Shown piece after piece: positions 48,618 to 56,033 of a stretch of DNA of 64,000 bases. The notes beneath the pieces were generated by a model. That model did no database searches. It was given only the letters and a program-made list of their open reading frames with translations, and was not told the origin of the DNA. Both the position numbers and the translations under genes were made by a program. This stretch comes from Lysobacter niastensis. GTDB taxonomy: Bacteria; Pseudomonadota; Gammaproteobacteria; Xanthomonadales; Xanthomonadaceae. The stretch lies in contig NZ_JADLZT010000004.1 of the NCBI RefSeq assembly GCF_015453285.1, positions 186,001 to 250,000 of the forward strand, read 5' to 3'. Every line of letters begins with the position of its first letter. The first letter of the stretch is position 1.

Positions 48618-49814
48618 ATGCTGCAACTCAAGCGAACTCCCTTCCACGAGCGCACGTCGAAGCTGTGCCTGCCGCAGAACTGGCGGCGCTGGGCCGGCCA
48701 CATCGTCGCCGGCTCCTACGACCTGCACCTCGACCGCGAGTACTGGGCGATCCGCGACGCCGTCGCGATGATCGACGTCTCGCCGCTGATGAAATACATG
48801 ATCGAAGGCCCCGACGCCGCGCGACTGCTGCACAAGCTGACGCCGCGCGACGTGCACAAGATGGCGGTGGGCCAGGTCGGCTACACCGGCTGGTGCGACG
48901 AGGACGGCAAGATGCTCGACGACGGCACCGTGTCGCGCCTGGGCGAAAACCTGTTCCGCCTGACCTCGGCCGAGCCGTCGCTGCGCTGGCTGACGATGAA
49001 CGCGGTCGGCATGGACGTGACGATCACCGAGGTGACCGAGCAGGTCGCCGCGCTGAGCCTGCAGGGCCCGAAGTCGCGCACCGTGCTCAACCTCGTCTGC
49101 GGCAAGCCGCTGGACAAGCTCAAGTACTTCCGCGTGATGCAGAACACGCTGGCCGGCAAGCCGGTGACGATCTCGCGCACCGGCTACACCGGCGACCTCG
49201 GCTACGAAATCTGGATCGACGTCGCCGACGCGCTGCACGTGTGGGACGCGCTGATGGCTGCAGGCCACGACTACGGCATCGTCCCGTGCGGCATCCTGGC
49301 CATGGACATGGCGCGCGTCGAAGCCGGCCTCTTCATGATCGACGTCGACTACACCGCCGCGAACCACGCCTGGATCGAAGGCCAGAAGTCCACGCCGCTG
49401 GAAATGGGCCTGGACTGGGCGGTGCAGCTCGACAAGCCGGGTTACTTCGTCGGCCGCCGCGCGCTCGAGCGCGAGAAGCGCGAAGGTTCCGCGTGGAAGC
49501 TGATGGGCTTCGAGGTCGACTGGGAATCGATGGAGCGCCTGTACGCCGCCGCCGGCCTGCCGCCGCAGATTCCGGGCTTGGCGGTGCGCGGCAGCCTGCC
49601 GCTGATGCTGGGAGGTAACCAGGTCGGTTACGCCTCCACCAGCACATGGTCGCCGGTGCTGAAGAAGTACATCGCGCTGGTGCACCTGCAGCGCCCGCAC
49701 TACGAACCCGGCACCCAGCTCAACATGGAGATCACGGTCGAGCACAAGCGCCTGCACGCGATGGGCAGGGTCGTGAAGCTGCCGTTCTACGAGCCGGAGT
49801 GGAAGAAGAAGTAG
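48618..49814 (+). CDS. GcvT-like aminomethyltransferase / folate-dependent demethylase
   Basis: 398 residues. GcvT-fold marks: YDLHLDREYWAIRDAVAMIDVSPLMKYMIEGPDAARLLHKL (outline), VAALSLQGPKSR, SRTGYTGDLGYEIWI and PCGILAMDMARVEAGLFMIDVDY. It is longer at the C-terminus than GcvT and no GcvH/GcvP genes are nearby, so it is not the glycine cleavage T protein. Relatives include DMSP demethylase and the folate-binding halves of dimethylglycine/sarcosine oxidases, all of which hand a methyl or methylene group to tetrahydrofolate. Two flavin oxidoreductases follow, a partner arrangement for oxidative N-demethylation. Confidence 0.83.
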   Translation: MLQLKRTPFHERTSKLCLPQNWRRWAGHIVAGSYDLHLDREYWAIRDAVAMIDVSPLMKYMIEGPDAARLLHKLTPRDVHKMAVGQVGYTGWCDEDGKMLDDGTVSRLGENLFRLTSAEPSLRWLTMNAVGMDVTITEVTEQVAALSLQGPKSRTVLNLVCGKPLDKLKYFRVMQNTLAGKPVTISRTGYTGDLGYEIWIDVADALHVWDALMAAGHDYGIVPCGILAMDMARVEAGLFMIDVDYTAANHAWIEGQKSTPLEMGLDWAVQLDKPGYFVGRRALEREKREGSAWKLMGFEVDWESMERLYAAAGLPPQIPGLAVRGSLPLMLGGNQVGYASTSTWSPVLKKYIALVHLQRPHYEPGTQLNMEITVEHKRLHAMGRVVKLPFYEPEWKKK

Positions 49815-49815
49815 C

Positions 49816-49936
49816 AAGTCCCTTCTCCCGCGCGCGGGAGAAGGTGCCCGCAGGGCGGATGAGGGTGCTCTGTTTTGTTTGCCGAGGCAGAAGCCCCTCA
49901 CCCCAACCCCTCTCCCGCATGCGGGAGAGGGGCTAA
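49816..49936. repeat. Pair of palindromic interspersed repeats
   Basis: Two perfect palindromes, 49821-49844 (half site CCTTCTCCCGCG) and 49907-49932 (half site CCCCTCTCCCGCA), with GGATGAGGGTGC on one side and CCCCTCACCCCAACC on the other forming a further inverted pair. This is a frequent extragenic element type in Xanthomonadaceae. It lies between the GcvT-like and first flavoprotein genes and may form a stable RNA hairpin within the operon. Confidence 0.88.
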
Positions 49937-49960
49937 GACAACCAACGACTTGAAGACCTC

Positions 49961-51544
49961 ATGACCAGCAATCAATACGACGCCATCGTCATCGGCGCCG
50001 GACACAATGGCCTGATCGCCGCCGCCTACCTGGCGCGCGCGGGCAAGAAGGTGGCCGTGCTCGAGCGACGCGAAGTGGTCGGCGGCGCCGCCGTCACCGC
50101 CGAACCATTCCCCGGCTATCGCTTCAGCCAGTTCTCCTACGTGGTCAGCCTGCTGCGGCCGGAGATCATCCGCGACCTCGAACTGCCGCGGCACGGCCTG
50201 AAGATCCTGCCGCTGCCGAGCACGGTCACGCCGATGGACAACGGCGATTACCTCGCCGCGTGGGACGACCACGACCTGTCGCGGCAGGAGCTGTACCGCC
50301 ACTCGCCGCTCGACGCCGAGGCCTCCGACGAATACGGCCGCGTGATGGCGCGCGCCGCCAAGGCGATCAAGCCGATCATCGGCCTGGTGCCGCCGGATCC
50401 GTCGTCGCTGAGCCTGCGCGACATGAAGGGCCTGCTCAAGCTCGGGCAGTACGGCAAGAGCCTGAGCGAGCAGGAGCTGTACCGCATCTCGAAGCTGCTG
50501 ACGCAGTCGGCGGCGGACCTGCTCAACGAATGGTTCGAGTTCGACCCACTCAAGGGCACCAAGTCGGCCAGCGGCATCATCGGCACGTTCCTCGGTCCGA
50601 ACTCACCGGGCACGGCCTACGTGCTGCTGCACCACTACATGGGCGAAATCGACGGCGCGTTCCGCGCCTGGGGCTTCTGCAAGAACGGCAACGGCGGCGT
50701 GACACAGGCGATCGCCAGTTCGGCGCGCGCGCTGGGCGTGGAGATCCGCACCAATGCCGCCGTGCAGCAGGTCATCGTCAAGAACGGCCGCGCCGCCGGC
50801 GTCGCCCTCGCCAACGGCGACGAGCTGCAGGCCAAGGTGGTGATATCCGCCGCTGACCCGAAGCGCAGCTTCCTACAGTTCGTCGAGGAGAAGCACCTGC
50901 CAGGCGATTTCGTCCAGCAGATCCGCAACTTCCGCGTGCGCGGCTCGTCGGGCAAGGTCAACATCGCGCTCAGCGAACTGCCCGATTTCACCTGCCTGCC
51001 GGGCGAGGGCCCGCTGCACCGCGGCGCGATCTCGATCAGTCCGAGCATGGAGTACATCGAGCGCGCCTACGACGAGGCCAAGTACGGACAGTTCGCGAAG
51101 AATCCGTACATCGACATGATCATCCCGTCGATGATCGACCGCGACATGGCGCCTCCGGGCCACCACGTGATGTCGTGCTTCGTGCAGTACGCGCCGTACG
51201 ACATCGAAGGCGGCTGGGACGACGCCAAGCGCGACGCGTTCGGCGAGACGGTCATCTCCACCATCGAGCGCTACGCGCCGAACATCCGCCGCGCCATCGT
51301 CGGCAAGCAGGTCATCACGCCGAAGGACATCGAGAACATCGCCGGCATCACCGGCGGCAACATCTTCCACGGCGAACTTCTGCTGCATCAACTGTTCTTC
51401 CTGCGTCCTGCGCCGCAATGGGCGGATTTCCGCACGCCGCTGCCGGGCTATTACTTCGGCGCGTCCGGTGCGCATCCGGGCGGCGGTGTCATGGGGGCGG
51501 CCGGCAAGATGGCCGCGATGGAAGTGCTGAAGGACTGGAAGTAA
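49961..51544 (+). CDS. PYROXD2-like FAD-dependent oxidoreductase (first copy)
   Basis: 527 residues. N-terminal FAD motif AIVIGAGHNGLIAAAYLARAGKKVAVLERR, then GAAVTAEPFPGYRFSQFSYV; C-terminal FISPxM-like and IFHGELLLHQLFFLRPAPQWADFRTPLPGYYFGASGAHPGGGVMGAAG (outline). This is the phytoene-desaturase-like branch that includes mammalian PYROXD2, not a carotenoid enzyme: there are no crt genes nearby. The second copy begins three bases after the stop. It probably oxidises an amine or N-methyl group, passing one carbon to the GcvT-like protein upstream; inference. Confidence 0.8.
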   Translation: MTSNQYDAIVIGAGHNGLIAAAYLARAGKKVAVLERREVVGGAAVTAEPFPGYRFSQFSYVVSLLRPEIIRDLELPRHGLKILPLPSTVTPMDNGDYLAAWDDHDLSRQELYRHSPLDAEASDEYGRVMARAAKAIKPIIGLVPPDPSSLSLRDMKGLLKLGQYGKSLSEQELYRISKLLTQSAADLLNEWFEFDPLKGTKSASGIIGTFLGPNSPGTAYVLLHHYMGEIDGAFRAWGFCKNGNGGVTQAIASSARALGVEIRTNAAVQQVIVKNGRAAGVALANGDELQAKVVISAADPKRSFLQFVEEKHLPGDFVQQIRNFRVRGSSGKVNIALSELPDFTCLPGEGPLHRGAISISPSMEYIERAYDEAKYGQFAKNPYIDMIIPSMIDRDMAPPGHHVMSCFVQYAPYDIEGGWDDAKRDAFGETVISTIERYAPNIRRAIVGKQVITPKDIENIAGITGGNIFHGELLLHQLFFLRPAPQWADFRTPLPGYYFGASGAHPGGGVMGAAGKMAAMEVLKDWK

Positions 51545-51547
51545 GCC

Positions 51548-53068
51548 ATGGGCGCAAACAACACATTCGACGCCATCGTCGTCGGCGCCGGCCACAACGG
51601 CCTGGTCGCGGCGAACTACCTGGCGAAGGCCGGAAAGAAAGTGCTGGTGCTGGAGCGCCGCGCCGATGCCGGCGGGCAGCTGGCAGGTGCATCGTTCGAT
51701 GGCCAGGCGTATCCGCCGTTGCACGCGGGCGGACGCCTGCGTCCCGACATCGTGCGCGACCTGGACCTCGCACGTTTCGGTCTGTCAGACGCGGACAGCG
51801 TGGACGCGGTCTACACCTCAATGCTGCCGGATGGCCGCACGCTGTCGCTGTCGTCAAAGCCGAATGACGCGAAGACACTGGAGTCGATCCGCCAGTTCTC
51901 GGCGAAGGACGCTGGGGCGTGGCCGGAGTTCGCCGCCTTCATGGATCGCGCCGCGGCGTTCCTCGATGCGGCCTACCGCACGCCGATGCCGCGCCTGCCG
52001 AATATCGGACTCGCCGAAGGCTGGCCGCTGGCGAAGCTGGCGTGGACGCTGCGCCGCCTCGGCGGCCGCGACATGTTCCGGGTGATCCGCGCGATGTCGA
52101 TGTCGGCGGTTGAACTCACCGAGGAATGGTTCGAGTCCGAGGAACTGAAGGCGGCGATCGCCGCGGTCGCCATCCATGGCCACACGCTGGGTTCGATGTC
52201 GGCCGGCACCGGCTACACGCTGATGCACAACTGGCTCAACCGCGGCGGCGTGGCCCATCGCGCGCCCGCGGGCGGCAGCGTACGCATCGCCGAGGCGCTG
52301 GTGGCGGCGCTGAAGTCGCGTGGCGGCGAAGTGCGCACGGCTGCTGCCGTGGCGCAGATCGTGGTCGACCGTCAGCGAGCCACCGGTGTGCGCCTGGAGA
52401 GCGGCGAGGAAATCCTTGCAGGCATCGTGTTGTCCGCAGCGGATCCGCGCACGACGCTGCTCGGCCTGGTCGGCGCGCCGGAACTGCCACCGGAGTTCGT
52501 CTGGCACACGCGCTCGATCAAGATGCGTGGCTCGCAGGCCAAGGTGCACCTGCTGACCGACGGCAAGCACGGCATTCCCGCCGGCACGGTCGCGATCGCA
52601 CCGACGCTGAAGTACCTGGAGCGTGCCTTCGACGCCGCCAAGTACGGCGAGCTCGCCGAGCGGCCGTACCTCGAAGTGACCACGGCGGGCGACGTCGTCT
52701 CGATCCACGTCCAGTCGGCGCCGTACAAGCTGCGCCACGAAACCTGGGACACCGCCCGCGCGCGCGTCGAGCAACTGGCCGTCGACACGCTGGCCGAGCG
52801 CTTCCCGCAGCTGAAAGCGTCGGTGCGCTCGCTGCGTTCGATCACGCCGGTCGACCTCGAGCGCGACTACTCGCTGACCGAAGGCGATCCGAACCACGGC
52901 CAGCTGATCCTCGACCAGATGTTCTTCATGCGGCCGATGCCGGGCTGGTCGACCCATCTGACGCCAATCGATGGCCTGTACCTGTGCGGTGCCGGTGTGC
53001 ATGGCGGTGGCGGCATCAGCGGTGCGGCGGGACGGAATGCGGCGCAGGCGGTGCTGAAGGCGAAGTAG
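51548..53068 (+). CDS. PYROXD2-like FAD-dependent oxidoreductase (second copy)
   Basis: 506 residues, start ATG three bases after the first copy. FAD motif AIVVGAGHNGLVAANYLAKAGKKVLVLERR and ending HGQLILDQMFFMRPMPGWSTHLTPIDGLYLCGAGVHGGGGISGAAG (outline). The two copies share layout but differ clearly through the middle, so they arose from an old duplication and are probably either two subunits or two successive oxidases. Confidence 0.8.
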   Translation: MGANNTFDAIVVGAGHNGLVAANYLAKAGKKVLVLERRADAGGQLAGASFDGQAYPPLHAGGRLRPDIVRDLDLARFGLSDADSVDAVYTSMLPDGRTLSLSSKPNDAKTLESIRQFSAKDAGAWPEFAAFMDRAAAFLDAAYRTPMPRLPNIGLAEGWPLAKLAWTLRRLGGRDMFRVIRAMSMSAVELTEEWFESEELKAAIAAVAIHGHTLGSMSAGTGYTLMHNWLNRGGVAHRAPAGGSVRIAEALVAALKSRGGEVRTAAAVAQIVVDRQRATGVRLESGEEILAGIVLSAADPRTTLLGLVGAPELPPEFVWHTRSIKMRGSQAKVHLLTDGKHGIPAGTVAIAPTLKYLERAFDAAKYGELAERPYLEVTTAGDVVSIHVQSAPYKLRHETWDTARARVEQLAVDTLAERFPQLKASVRSLRSITPVDLERDYSLTEGDPNHGQLILDQMFFMRPMPGWSTHLTPIDGLYLCGAGVHGGGGISGAAGRNAAQAVLKAK

Positions 53069-53133
53069 GCGAGGCGGGACCGCCGCGGGTGGCCGAGGCG
53101 GTCCGGCTGGTTCAGGGAGGAGTCTTGTGACCG

Positions 53134-53149
53134 TGGTACATTTGTACCA
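53134..53149. promoter_or_regulatory. Palindromic operator before the ribbon-helix-helix gene
   Basis: TGGTACA and TGTACCA form a perfect seven-base inverted repeat around TT, 25 bases upstream of the start of the small gene at 53174. The position suits autoregulation by that gene's product. Confidence 0.65.
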
Positions 53150-53173
53150 AGTTCACGAAGCTCGACCTTCCCC

Positions 53174-53449
53174 ATGCCTGCCTCCAGAGCGTCCCAGCCC
53201 GTCGTCATCGAGCGCGTCCAGACCGGCGTCCGCATCGAGAAGCGCCTGCTCAAGGTGCTCAAGGGCTTGGCCGAATACCACGACCTGTCGCTGAGCGACC
53301 TGCTCGAAGGCGTGCTGCTGCACAGTCTGGAAGGCAAGTGCCCGTTCTCCGAGGAGACGCTGCGGCAGGCCGTCGAGCTGAAGAAGATCTATGGCCTGAC
53401 GCTGACCGCTGACGACAGTCATCAGCTGGTCGAGGGCGACGCGCCATGA
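53174..53449 (+). CDS. Small ribbon-helix-helix-like protein
   Basis: 91 residues. The middle TGVRIEKRLLKVLKGLAEYHDLSLSDLLEGVLLHSLEG has the beta strand plus two helices expected of a ribbon-helix-helix DNA-binding protein, with ETLRQAVELKKIYGLTLTADDSHQLV after it. A clean palindrome lies just upstream. The stop overlaps the next gene (ATGA). The pair looks like a regulator with its partner; a toxin-antitoxin role is possible but I do not recognise a toxin fold in the partner. Confidence 0.7.
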   Translation: MPASRASQPVVIERVQTGVRIEKRLLKVLKGLAEYHDLSLSDLLEGVLLHSLEGKCPFSEETLRQAVELKKIYGLTLTADDSHQLVEGDAP

Positions 53450-53877
53450 ACGTGCATGACGACGACCTGCTGCAGGAGGTCGAAAGCGGCCGCTTGCCTC
53501 TGGAGTGCTTCAGCCACGCCGAGCATGTCCGCCTGACCTGGCTGTACCTGCAGCGCCATCCACTGTTGCAGGCGATCGCGTGCTTTCGCGCGACGTTGCA
53601 GGCTTATGCCGCCACGCATGGCAAGCACGGCCTGTATCACGAGACGGTCACGCTGGCCTTCCTGCTGCTGATTCATGAACGCATGAGCGGCGAACCGGCC
53701 ACGCAGGCATGGCCGGAGTTCCGTGCGCGCCACGCAGACCTGCTCGCGTGGCCGGACAATCCGCTATTCGATGAGTATCCACGCGACGTGCTGTCCGATC
53801 CGGTCGCGCGTGATCGCTTCGTTGCGCCGCGGGTGAGAAACGTTCACTCGGTGAGAACGGCGATCGCCGCAAGGTAA
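53446..53877 (+). CDS. Hypothetical protein, partner of the small regulator
   Basis: 143 residues, translationally coupled to the preceding gene. The visible pattern CFSHAEHVRLTWLYLQRHPLLQAIACFRATLQAYAATHGKHGLYHETVTLAFLLLIHERM (outline) contains several conserved-looking His residues (SHAEH, KHGLYHET), suggesting a metal-binding helical protein. I do not recognise the family. It ends 58 bases before the DUF998 gene. Confidence 0.65.
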   Translation: MNVHDDDLLQEVESGRLPLECFSHAEHVRLTWLYLQRHPLLQAIACFRATLQAYAATHGKHGLYHETVTLAFLLLIHERMSGEPATQAWPEFRARHADLLAWPDNPLFDEYPRDVLSDPVARDRFVAPRVRNVHSVRTAIAAR

Positions 53878-53935
53878 AGAACGGCTGCTCGATGAAGCGT
53901 GGCCGTCGCCGCACGCCGCTGTCGTTGGCGCGTGT

Positions 53936-54649
53936 ATGAGGCTCATCTTCGACACCGCGTTGTACAACCTCCGCATGAAGATGCCGCTGCTCAGCGCATT
54001 CGTACTCGAAGGCATCGTGCGCCGGCGCTCGGGCCTGCTCTGCTTTGCCGCGGTGTTGCTGTTCGCCACGATCTGCCTGCTCGCGCAGTGGATGCGGCCC
54101 GACCTTGACTGGCGGAATGATCCGCTGAGCAACTACCTGAAGGGTCATTACGGTGGCTGGGTGCGCGGCGCGTACTACGTGCTGAGCATGGCGCTGATCC
54201 TGCTCGGCGCCGGTCTTTACGGCGCGTTGCGGCCGCAGGCACGCAGTGCCGCGCCGGTGCTTCTGCTGGTGGTCGCGGGCGTCGGTTTGTGGGCTACTGC
54301 CATCACCGAGAACGACCTGCCGTACTTCACGCACGACCAGGAAAACCTGCTGCACCGCATCGCGGCGTTGACGACCTTCCTGTCGGTGACGTCGGCGATG
54401 ATGCTGCAGTCGTGGCGATTCCATTACGACGATCGCTGGCGCCGGCATTTCGGCCTGGCCTTCCCGTTGGCCGTGGCCGCCTTCATCGCGCTGTGGATCT
54501 ATGCCTACTGGCACGGCGCGCCGGAGGGCCTCCGCCAGAAGACCGTGATCACGCTGATCCTGATGTGGCTGGGCTCCGCCGCCTGGTGGCTGCGCAGCCA
54601 GCAACTGCAGGCCGCGCAGGCGGTCCCGGTGCGTCTGCCTCCGGATTGA
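53936..54649 (+). CDS. DUF998 membrane protein
   Basis: 237 residues; the ATG at 53975 is an alternative start. Six hydrophobic segments. DLDWRNDPLSNYLKGHYGGWVRGAYYVLSMALILLG is the DUF998 signature at about 55-90. Function unknown. Confidence 0.75.
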   Translation: MRLIFDTALYNLRMKMPLLSAFVLEGIVRRRSGLLCFAAVLLFATICLLAQWMRPDLDWRNDPLSNYLKGHYGGWVRGAYYVLSMALILLGAGLYGALRPQARSAAPVLLLVVAGVGLWATAITENDLPYFTHDQENLLHRIAALTTFLSVTSAMMLQSWRFHYDDRWRRHFGLAFPLAVAAFIALWIYAYWHGAPEGLRQKTVITLILMWLGSAAWWLRSQQLQAAQAVPVRLPPD

Positions 54650-54662
54650 GGGGCGGCGCGGG

Positions 54663-55772
54663 TCAGCCGCCCGTCGTCAGGTCGGCGTGCAGCAGGCGGT
54701 GGAACAGGTGTTCGCCGCCCTCGCGGCGAGCCGACAGGCGCCCGGTCGAATACGCCCGCGAGTGCAGGCCGCGCTGCACGGATTTGCAGATCGCCATGTC
54801 CTCGTCCTGGATCTGCTGGCCGACGTCGATGCTGGCGCGGTTGTACGCGTGCGCGGTCTCGGAAACATCGGCAAACCAGAAGTCGAAGATCACCTCGGTC
54901 TTGTCCACGCCCATCGGCAGCACGAGGTTGGTGTCCATCATCCCCTCGTACCAGTTGATCATCAGGTTGGGGTGGATCCAGTAGTACAGCGCCCGGTCGC
55001 CCTTGCGTACGGCCGCGTAGTCGTCCTGCGCCTTGTTCGTCGTCAGCGGACTCGACTGCAGGCAGAAGCGCGTGCCGTTCTCGATGGTGTAGTTCTTGTA
55101 ATCCAGCACGCTGTCCAGCCCCTTGTGCAGGTGCGGGACGTGGTAGCCACCGTCGAGGTAGTTGTCGACGAAGACCTTCCAGTTGCAGTCGAAGAAGTAA
55201 TGGCGGCGCTCGAACCAGTGCAGCTTGCCCAGTTGCAGTGGGCGGATCTGCTCGATCAGGTCCTGGCCCAGGAACTCCTCCAGGCTCGGGCCCTGTGCAT
55301 CCAGCCGTACGAACACCCAGTTCTCCCACACCGCGGTCGCCACCGGCGCGAGACCGTGCTCGCTGCGGTCGAAATGGCATTCGCTGTTGAAGCTCGGCGT
55401 GCCCTTGAGCGCCCCTTCGAGCGTGTAGGTCCAGCCGTGATACGGGCAGCGCAGGTTCTGCGCGCAGCCGGAGGGCTCGGTCATCACCGCGGCGGCGTGG
55501 TGGCGGCAGACGTTGAAGAAGCCGCGCAGCTCGCCATCGCTTCCGCGCACCAGCACGATGGGCTCGCCAGCGATCTCGCAGGTGACGTACTGGCCGGGTT
55601 CGCGCAGCTGGTCGACACGGCCGGCAAGCTGCCAGGTGCGCGAGAAGGTGGTGCGGCGCTCGCGCTCGTAGATGCGGTCGTCGATGTACCAGGATGAGGG
55701 AATCGTCGAAGCTTCCTCGAGCGGAAGGCTCGGGTCGTACTGATCCACCAGCTCCATCACCAATGACTTCAT
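54663..55772 (-). CDS. Rieske non-heme iron oxygenase alpha subunit, choline-monooxygenase-like
   Basis: 369 residues from the ATG at 55772; ATG 55757 (ELVDQYD) is an alternative. Rieske cluster ligands C89, H91, C109, H112 (CRHH and CPYHGW). The mononuclear-iron region DNYLDGGYHVPHLH supplies H211 and H216, with a likely Asp in QDEDMAICKSVQRG. The DNYLDGGYHVPHLHKGL form is close to plant choline monooxygenase and to the bacterial betaine/carnitine-type demethylases. No ferredoxin or reductase gene is adjacent, so its electron donor must come from elsewhere. Substrate: probably a quaternary or methylated amine; inference. Confidence 0.85.
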   Translation of the reverse strand: MKSLVMELVDQYDPSLPLEEASTIPSSWYIDDRIYERERRTTFSRTWQLAGRVDQLREPGQYVTCEIAGEPIVLVRGSDGELRGFFNVCRHHAAAVMTEPSGCAQNLRCPYHGWTYTLEGALKGTPSFNSECHFDRSEHGLAPVATAVWENWVFVRLDAQGPSLEEFLGQDLIEQIRPLQLGKLHWFERRHYFFDCNWKVFVDNYLDGGYHVPHLHKGLDSVLDYKNYTIENGTRFCLQSSPLTTNKAQDDYAAVRKGDRALYYWIHPNLMINWYEGMMDTNLVLPMGVDKTEVIFDFWFADVSETAHAYNRASIDVGQQIQDEDMAICKSVQRGLHSRAYSTGRLSARREGGEHLFHRLLHADLTTGG

Positions 55773-55989
55773 TCGCCTCGCCCTGATGCGCGGGCCACTG
55801 CGGGCCCAGCCAAGATTGGACTTCCCCGCGCCATGATTTTCCGGCGTCAACGATGGTGTCAATGCGAGGCGAGGCTGTGCGCAGAGCGGACAGGACGACG
55901 GGCTCATTCTCGTGAAGGAGGGACTCCAGCGACGTAATGCAGCAATGCCACTGCAAGCAGAGGTAGTGGCTTCCCGCTTTCGTGCGGGC

Positions 55990-56018
55990 AAAAAAAAGCC
56001 CGGCGGTAGCCGGGCTTC
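55990..56018 (-). terminator. Terminator of btuB
   Basis: Read on the minus strand, hairpin AGCCCGGC / GCCGGGCT with loop TACC is followed by a run of eight T. It lies about 20 bases after the btuB stop. The remaining gap up to 55772 shows nothing else I can name. Confidence 0.9.
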
Positions 56019-56033
56019 TTTCTTATAGCCGGA

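Noticed and set aside
48618-49814. Glycine cleavage T protein
   Set aside because: No gcvH or gcvP nearby, and the C-terminus is longer than in GcvT; the gene context points to a different one-carbon transfer.
49961-53068. Carotenoid desaturase pair (crtI-like)
   Set aside because: The flavin motifs are shared, but no crtB, crtE or crtY genes are nearby and the C-terminal motifs are of the PYROXD2 type; the neighbours are amino-acid enzymes.
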